NCBI GenBank assembly: GCA_023422095.1
Contig: JAEZSD010000095.1
Coordinates: 1-7,704 of the forward strand
Reading direction: 5' to 3'
Origin: Bacillota bacterium
GTDB taxonomy: Bacteria; Bacillota_I; Bacilli_A; RFN20; CAG-826
Length of the DNA: 7,704 nt
This document shows positions 5,844-7,704 of this stretch, one piece after another (the first letter of the stretch is position 1; each line of letters opens with the position of its first letter). The position numbers were made by a program, and so were the translations under genes. Under the pieces are notes generated by a model. The model was not told the origin of the DNA. It saw only the letters and a program-made list of their open reading frames with translations, and made no database searches.

Positions 5844-6296
5844 ATGAAAATAGTATTAACCACCGTAAGTGAAGCTTCAGTAACAATAAAAGAAAAGACA
5901 GTTGGAAAAATCGGACGCGGTTTTCTTTTATTAGTTGGTTTCACTGATGGTGACAATCGTGAAATAGTTGAAAAGATGGTCGATAAGATTTTGGCCCTAA
6001 GAGTCTTTCCTGATGAAAATGGATTGATCAATATCTCGCTTCAAGATGTTGGTGGTTCCATTCTCTCAATTAGTCAATTCACTCTTTATGGTAATGCAAA
6101 TAAAGGAAGAAGACCTTCGTTCGTCGACGCTTTACGACCCAATGAGGCAGAACCTCTATACCTTTATTTCAATCAACTCATTGAAGAAAAATATGGAAAA
6201 ATTTCTTCTGGATTATTTGGCGCAGATATGAAAGTTAGTTCCATAAACGATGGACCTTTTACCCTACTATTAGATAGTAAGGAGATATTTTCATGA
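5844..6296 (+). CDS. dtd: D-aminoacyl-tRNA deacylase
   Basis: Hydrolyses D-amino acids (and mischarged glycine) from tRNA, keeping D-residues out of protein. The 150-residue length matches the family (about 145-150). SQFTLYG (76-82) is the conserved Ser-Gln-x-Thr block that forms the active site across the dimer. NDGPFT (135-140) is the cross-subunit Gly-Pro motif that gives chirality-based rejection of L-amino acids. KGRRPSF and GLFGADM are further family blocks. It begins 2 nt after the rarA stop, with AAAGGAA (5832-5838) 5 nt before the ATG. Its stop TGA overlaps the ATG of mnmA (ATGA, 6293-6296), so the two are very likely translationally coupled. The TGA stop also shows the standard bacterial code is in use. 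In many Bacillota dtd follows relA; here the neighbour is rarA instead. Confidence 0.96.
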   Translation: MKIVLTTVSEASVTIKEKTVGKIGRGFLLLVGFTDGDNREIVEKMVDKILALRVFPDENGLINISLQDVGGSILSISQFTLYGNANKGRRPSFVDALRPNEAEPLYLYFNQLIEEKYGKISSGLFGADMKVSSINDGPFTLLLDSKEIFS

Positions 6297-7426
6297 AAGT
6301 ATTAATTGGTTTATCAGGTGGCGTTGATAGTGCAGTTGCTGCTTATTTGCTACAACAACAAGGCTATGAAGTGACAGCCTGTTTCATGCGAAACTGGGAT
6401 GCTCTGGCGAACAATGATCAACTAGGAAATCCAACAATTTATGATCCGCAATGTCCCCAAGAAAAAGACTATGATGATGCTGTTAAAGTAGCTAATAAGC
6501 TAGGCATTAAACTTTTGAGAATTGATTTTGTTAAACAATACTGGGATGACGTTTTTTCCTATTTATTAAAAGAGTATCGTGCTGGTAGAACTCCGAATCC
6601 TGATATCTTTTGCAATAAGTACATAAAATTTGGTCCTTTCCTTGATTACGCCAAAGAAAATAGTTTTCCATTAATTGCGATGGGTCATTATGCTAAAAGA
6701 GTTGATCAAGATGGTAAAACTTATATGCTCAAATCCTTCGATAAAAATAAAGATCAGACTTATTTTTTAAGCCAAATTAATCAACAACAACTCTCTTCAT
6801 GTCTTTTTCCCTTAGGTGATATTGATAAGAGCGAAGTTCGCAAAATTGCTCATCAACTAGGCCTTGAATCAGTGATGGATAAGAAAGACAGCACTGGTAT
6901 TTGTTTTATAGGCGAAAGACACTTCCGTGATTTCTTAATGAATTATTTACCCGCTCAAAAAGGAAAAATAGTCGATGTTGAGACTCAAAGAGTCATTGGT
7001 TACCATGAAGGCGCGATGTTTTACACGATTGGGCAAAGAAAAGGATTGGGAATCGGAGGCATTTCCGGAGAAGAAGCCAAAGGGTGGTTTGTCGTCAATA
7101 AAGATGTGAAGAATAACATCCTATTTGTGGCTTCAGGGCAAGAAACTGATTACCTATATAGTGATTCTTGCACGGTGACAGATTTAAATTTTATCACTGA
7201 TACACCTCAGGAAGGAAAGCACTTGACTGCTAAATTCCGTTATCGACAGACTGACTTAGGCGTCACCATTCATTTTATTGACGATAAAAAGATTAAACTT
7301 ATCTTTGATAAGCCATACAAAGCCGTTACTCCTGGACAAGCCGCTGTTCTTTACAATGGTGATATTTGTCTTGGCGGAGGATTGATTGAACATATTTATC
7401 GCAATCAAAAGCAAATAGACATCTAG
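6293..7426 (+). CDS. mnmA: tRNA-specific 2-thiouridylase MnmA
   Basis: Puts the 2-thio group on the wobble uridine (U34) of tRNAs for Lys, Glu and Gln, using ATP to adenylate the base and sulfur relayed as a persulfide from a cysteine desulfurase. SGGVDS (8-13) is the PP-loop ATP pyrophosphatase motif. Cys107 in PDIFCN and Cys204 in TGICFIGER are the two catalytic cysteines, and Asp104 lies beside the first. FYTIGQRKGLGIGG (243-256) is the conserved block of the central domain. The last 80 or so residues form the C-terminal beta-barrel, including KFRYRQ and VTPGQAAVLY. At 377 residues it is full length (family about 360-375). AAGGAGA (6279-6285), inside the end of dtd, is a strong ribosome binding site 7 nt before the ATG. 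No cysteine desulfurase gene (iscS/nifS type) is adjacent in this window. It is the last gene before the alaS leader. Confidence 0.97.
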   Translation: MKVLIGLSGGVDSAVAAYLLQQQGYEVTACFMRNWDALANNDQLGNPTIYDPQCPQEKDYDDAVKVANKLGIKLLRIDFVKQYWDDVFSYLLKEYRAGRTPNPDIFCNKYIKFGPFLDYAKENSFPLIAMGHYAKRVDQDGKTYMLKSFDKNKDQTYFLSQINQQQLSSCLFPLGDIDKSEVRKIAHQLGLESVMDKKDSTGICFIGERHFRDFLMNYLPAQKGKIVDVETQRVIGYHEGAMFYTIGQRKGLGIGGISGEEAKGWFVVNKDVKNNILFVASGQETDYLYSDSCTVTDLNFITDTPQEGKHLTAKFRYRQTDLGVTIHFIDDKKIKLIFDKPYKAVTPGQAAVLYNGDICLGGGLIEHIYRNQKQIDI

Positions 7427-7428
7427 TT

Positions 7429-7450
7429 TTTATCATATTTATGTGATAAA
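7429..7450. promoter_or_regulatory. AT-rich hairpin overlapping a candidate extended -10 for the T-box leader
   Basis: TTTATCA (7429-7435) and TGATAAA (7444-7450) form a perfect 7-bp inverted repeat around an 8-nt loop, 2 nt after the mnmA stop. It has one G-C pair and no following T-run, so it is a poor terminator. TATGT (7440-7444) before GATAAA (7445-7450) resembles the extended -10 form TRTGN plus a 4-of-6 hexamer. The +1 would be about 7457, right at the base of T-box Stem I. No -35 is evident. The alternatives are an operator, or read-through from mnmA into the alaS leader. Confidence 0.35.
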
Positions 7451-7455
7451 TTAAC

Positions 7456-7663
7456 CTTAAGCAGGAAAAGAAATCTATTAATGCTTCTCAAAGAGAATAT
7501 CGGTCGGTGAAAAGATATAGAAGCAAATAGATGGGCCACTTCCCAAGATGCGGGCAATGCCGCCGGTCTACTACCGTATAGTAATAATTAAGAGCAATAC
7601 GCAATAGCGTGTGAATAAGGATGGTAACGCGGTTATTAATCGTTCCTTAAGGAACGTTTTCTT
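7456..7663 (+). promoter_or_regulatory. T-box riboswitch (alanine, specifier GCC) controlling alaS
   Basis: Transcription-attenuating leader that binds uncharged tRNA-Ala. Stem I: GGAA (7464-7467) pairs with TTCC (7540-7543). The specifier loop is AAGAA (7468-7472... opposite GGGCCAC, 7533-7539) and displays GCC at 7535-7537, an Ala codon, followed by A. Above it, 7473-7479 pairs with 7526-7532 and 7483-7488 pairs with 7519-7524. Then come the AG bulge AGAGA (7492-7496) and the apical loop GGTCGGTGAAAA (7502-7513), closed by ATATC/GATAT; this is the standard tRNA-elbow-binding tip. A short Stem II hairpin is 7550-7563. A Stem IIA/B pseudoknot follows: 7564-7567 with 7573-7576, and loop 7569-7572 with 7580-7583. 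Stem III is 7597-7602 with 7607-7612. The antiterminator is TAAGGA (7616-7621) with TCCTTA (7644-7649) and GCG with CGT, with the tRNA-binding bulge TGGTAAC at 7622-7628. UGGU complements a tRNA ending ACCA, consistent with the A73 discriminator of tRNA-Ala. Confidence 0.93.
7641..7663 (+). terminator. T-box terminator hairpin
   Basis: CGTTCC-TTAA-GGAACG (7641-7656) forms a 6-bp G-C-containing stem with a UUAA loop, followed by TTTTCTT (7657-7663). Its 5' arm (CGUUCC) is also the 3' strand of the antiterminator (CGU with GCG, UCCUUA with UAAGGA). The two folds are therefore mutually exclusive: uncharged tRNA-Ala stabilises the antiterminator and permits alaS transcription, otherwise RNA polymerase stops here, before the alaS ribosome binding site at 7670-7675. 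Confidence 0.9.
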
Positions 7664-7680
7664 ATCTATGGAGGGAAATT

Positions 7681-7704
7681 ATGAAAAAATTAACAGCTGA
7701 TCAA
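7681..7704 (+). CDS. alaS: Alanyl-tRNA synthetase, first 8 codons (3' end outside window)
   Basis: Only MKKLTADQ is visible. It resembles the usual beginning of Gram-positive AlaRS (MKKLTS-x-E/Q-IR). GGAGGG (7670-7675) lies 5 nt before the ATG and is the strongest ribosome binding site in the window. The assignment rests mainly on the T-box directly upstream, whose specifier is GCC (Ala) and whose acceptor-binding bulge fits tRNA-Ala, with support from the N-terminal residues. The enzyme charges tRNA-Ala, and the leader raises its expression when tRNA-Ala is uncharged. An alanine transporter or biosynthesis gene would be the alternative under such a leader, but the N-terminus argues for alaS. 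Confidence 0.8.

Noticed and set aside
6293..6296. Possible code 4 (UGA as Trp) Mollicute genome
   Set aside because: TGA ends dtd at the exact family length, tryptophans are all TGG, and no gene contains in-frame TGA.
7429..7450. Intrinsic terminator for mnmA
   Set aside because: The perfect inverted repeat has a single G-C pair and no T-run after it. The Ts come before it.
1..7704. Defence system, prophage, insertion sequence, CRISPR array or other novel cassette
   Set aside because: Every gene but the 87-aa one belongs to a known housekeeping family, codon usage looks even, and there are no direct repeats, transposase or integrase motifs, or spacer-like arrays.

Overview
This AT-rich window carries ordinary bacterial housekeeping genes of low-GC Gram-positive (Bacillota) type. 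The indicators are a T-box leader in front of an alanyl-tRNA synthetase start, a Bacillus-like pyrimidine-nucleoside phosphorylase, GGAG-type ribosome binding sites and a type I pullulanase. UGA is used as a stop (end of dtd) and none of the proteins needs UGA as tryptophan. That argues against the code-4 Mollicutes (Mycoplasma/Spiroplasma) and fits Bacilli, Erysipelotrichia-like or Acholeplasma/RF39-like lineages. I cannot place the genus.

Layout: (1) 1-866, the 3' end of a type I pullulanase gene (the start lies upstream) with an intrinsic terminator. (2) 867-1938, a small OB-fold/SSB-like protein followed by a PlsC-type acyltransferase, both forward. (3) 1935-3209, a reverse-strand RsmF-like rRNA m5C methyltransferase, tail-to-tail with plsC and sharing a TTAA stop overlap. 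(4) 3210-3290, a divergent promoter region. (5) 3291-7426, a tightly packed forward run pdp - rarA - dtd - mnmA (gaps of 1 nt, 2 nt and a 4-nt overlap). (6) 7427-7704, a well-resolved T-box riboswitch (specifier GCC, alanine) leading into the first eight codons of alaS.

Functionally the window mixes glycogen/alpha-glucan debranching, phospholipid synthesis, nucleoside salvage, replication-fork maintenance and a cluster of translation genes: an rRNA methyltransferase, a D-aminoacyl-tRNA deacylase, a tRNA thiolase and alaS with its tRNA-sensing leader. Neighbouring genes in the forward run are probably co-transcribed for economy more than for a shared pathway, although dtd-mnmA-alaS are all tRNA-related.

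The most interesting signals are regulatory. Several -10 elements sit extremely close to start codons. For plsC and rsmF the predicted transcription start falls exactly on the A of ATG (leaderless mRNAs), and both -10 boxes lie inside perfect 16-17 bp palindromes. Downstream of pulA, one 36-nt stretch appears to serve as terminator, promoter and ribosome binding site together. I see no defence system, mobile element, CRISPR array or novel gene cassette here. Stretches without genes are all under 300 bases and each is described below.
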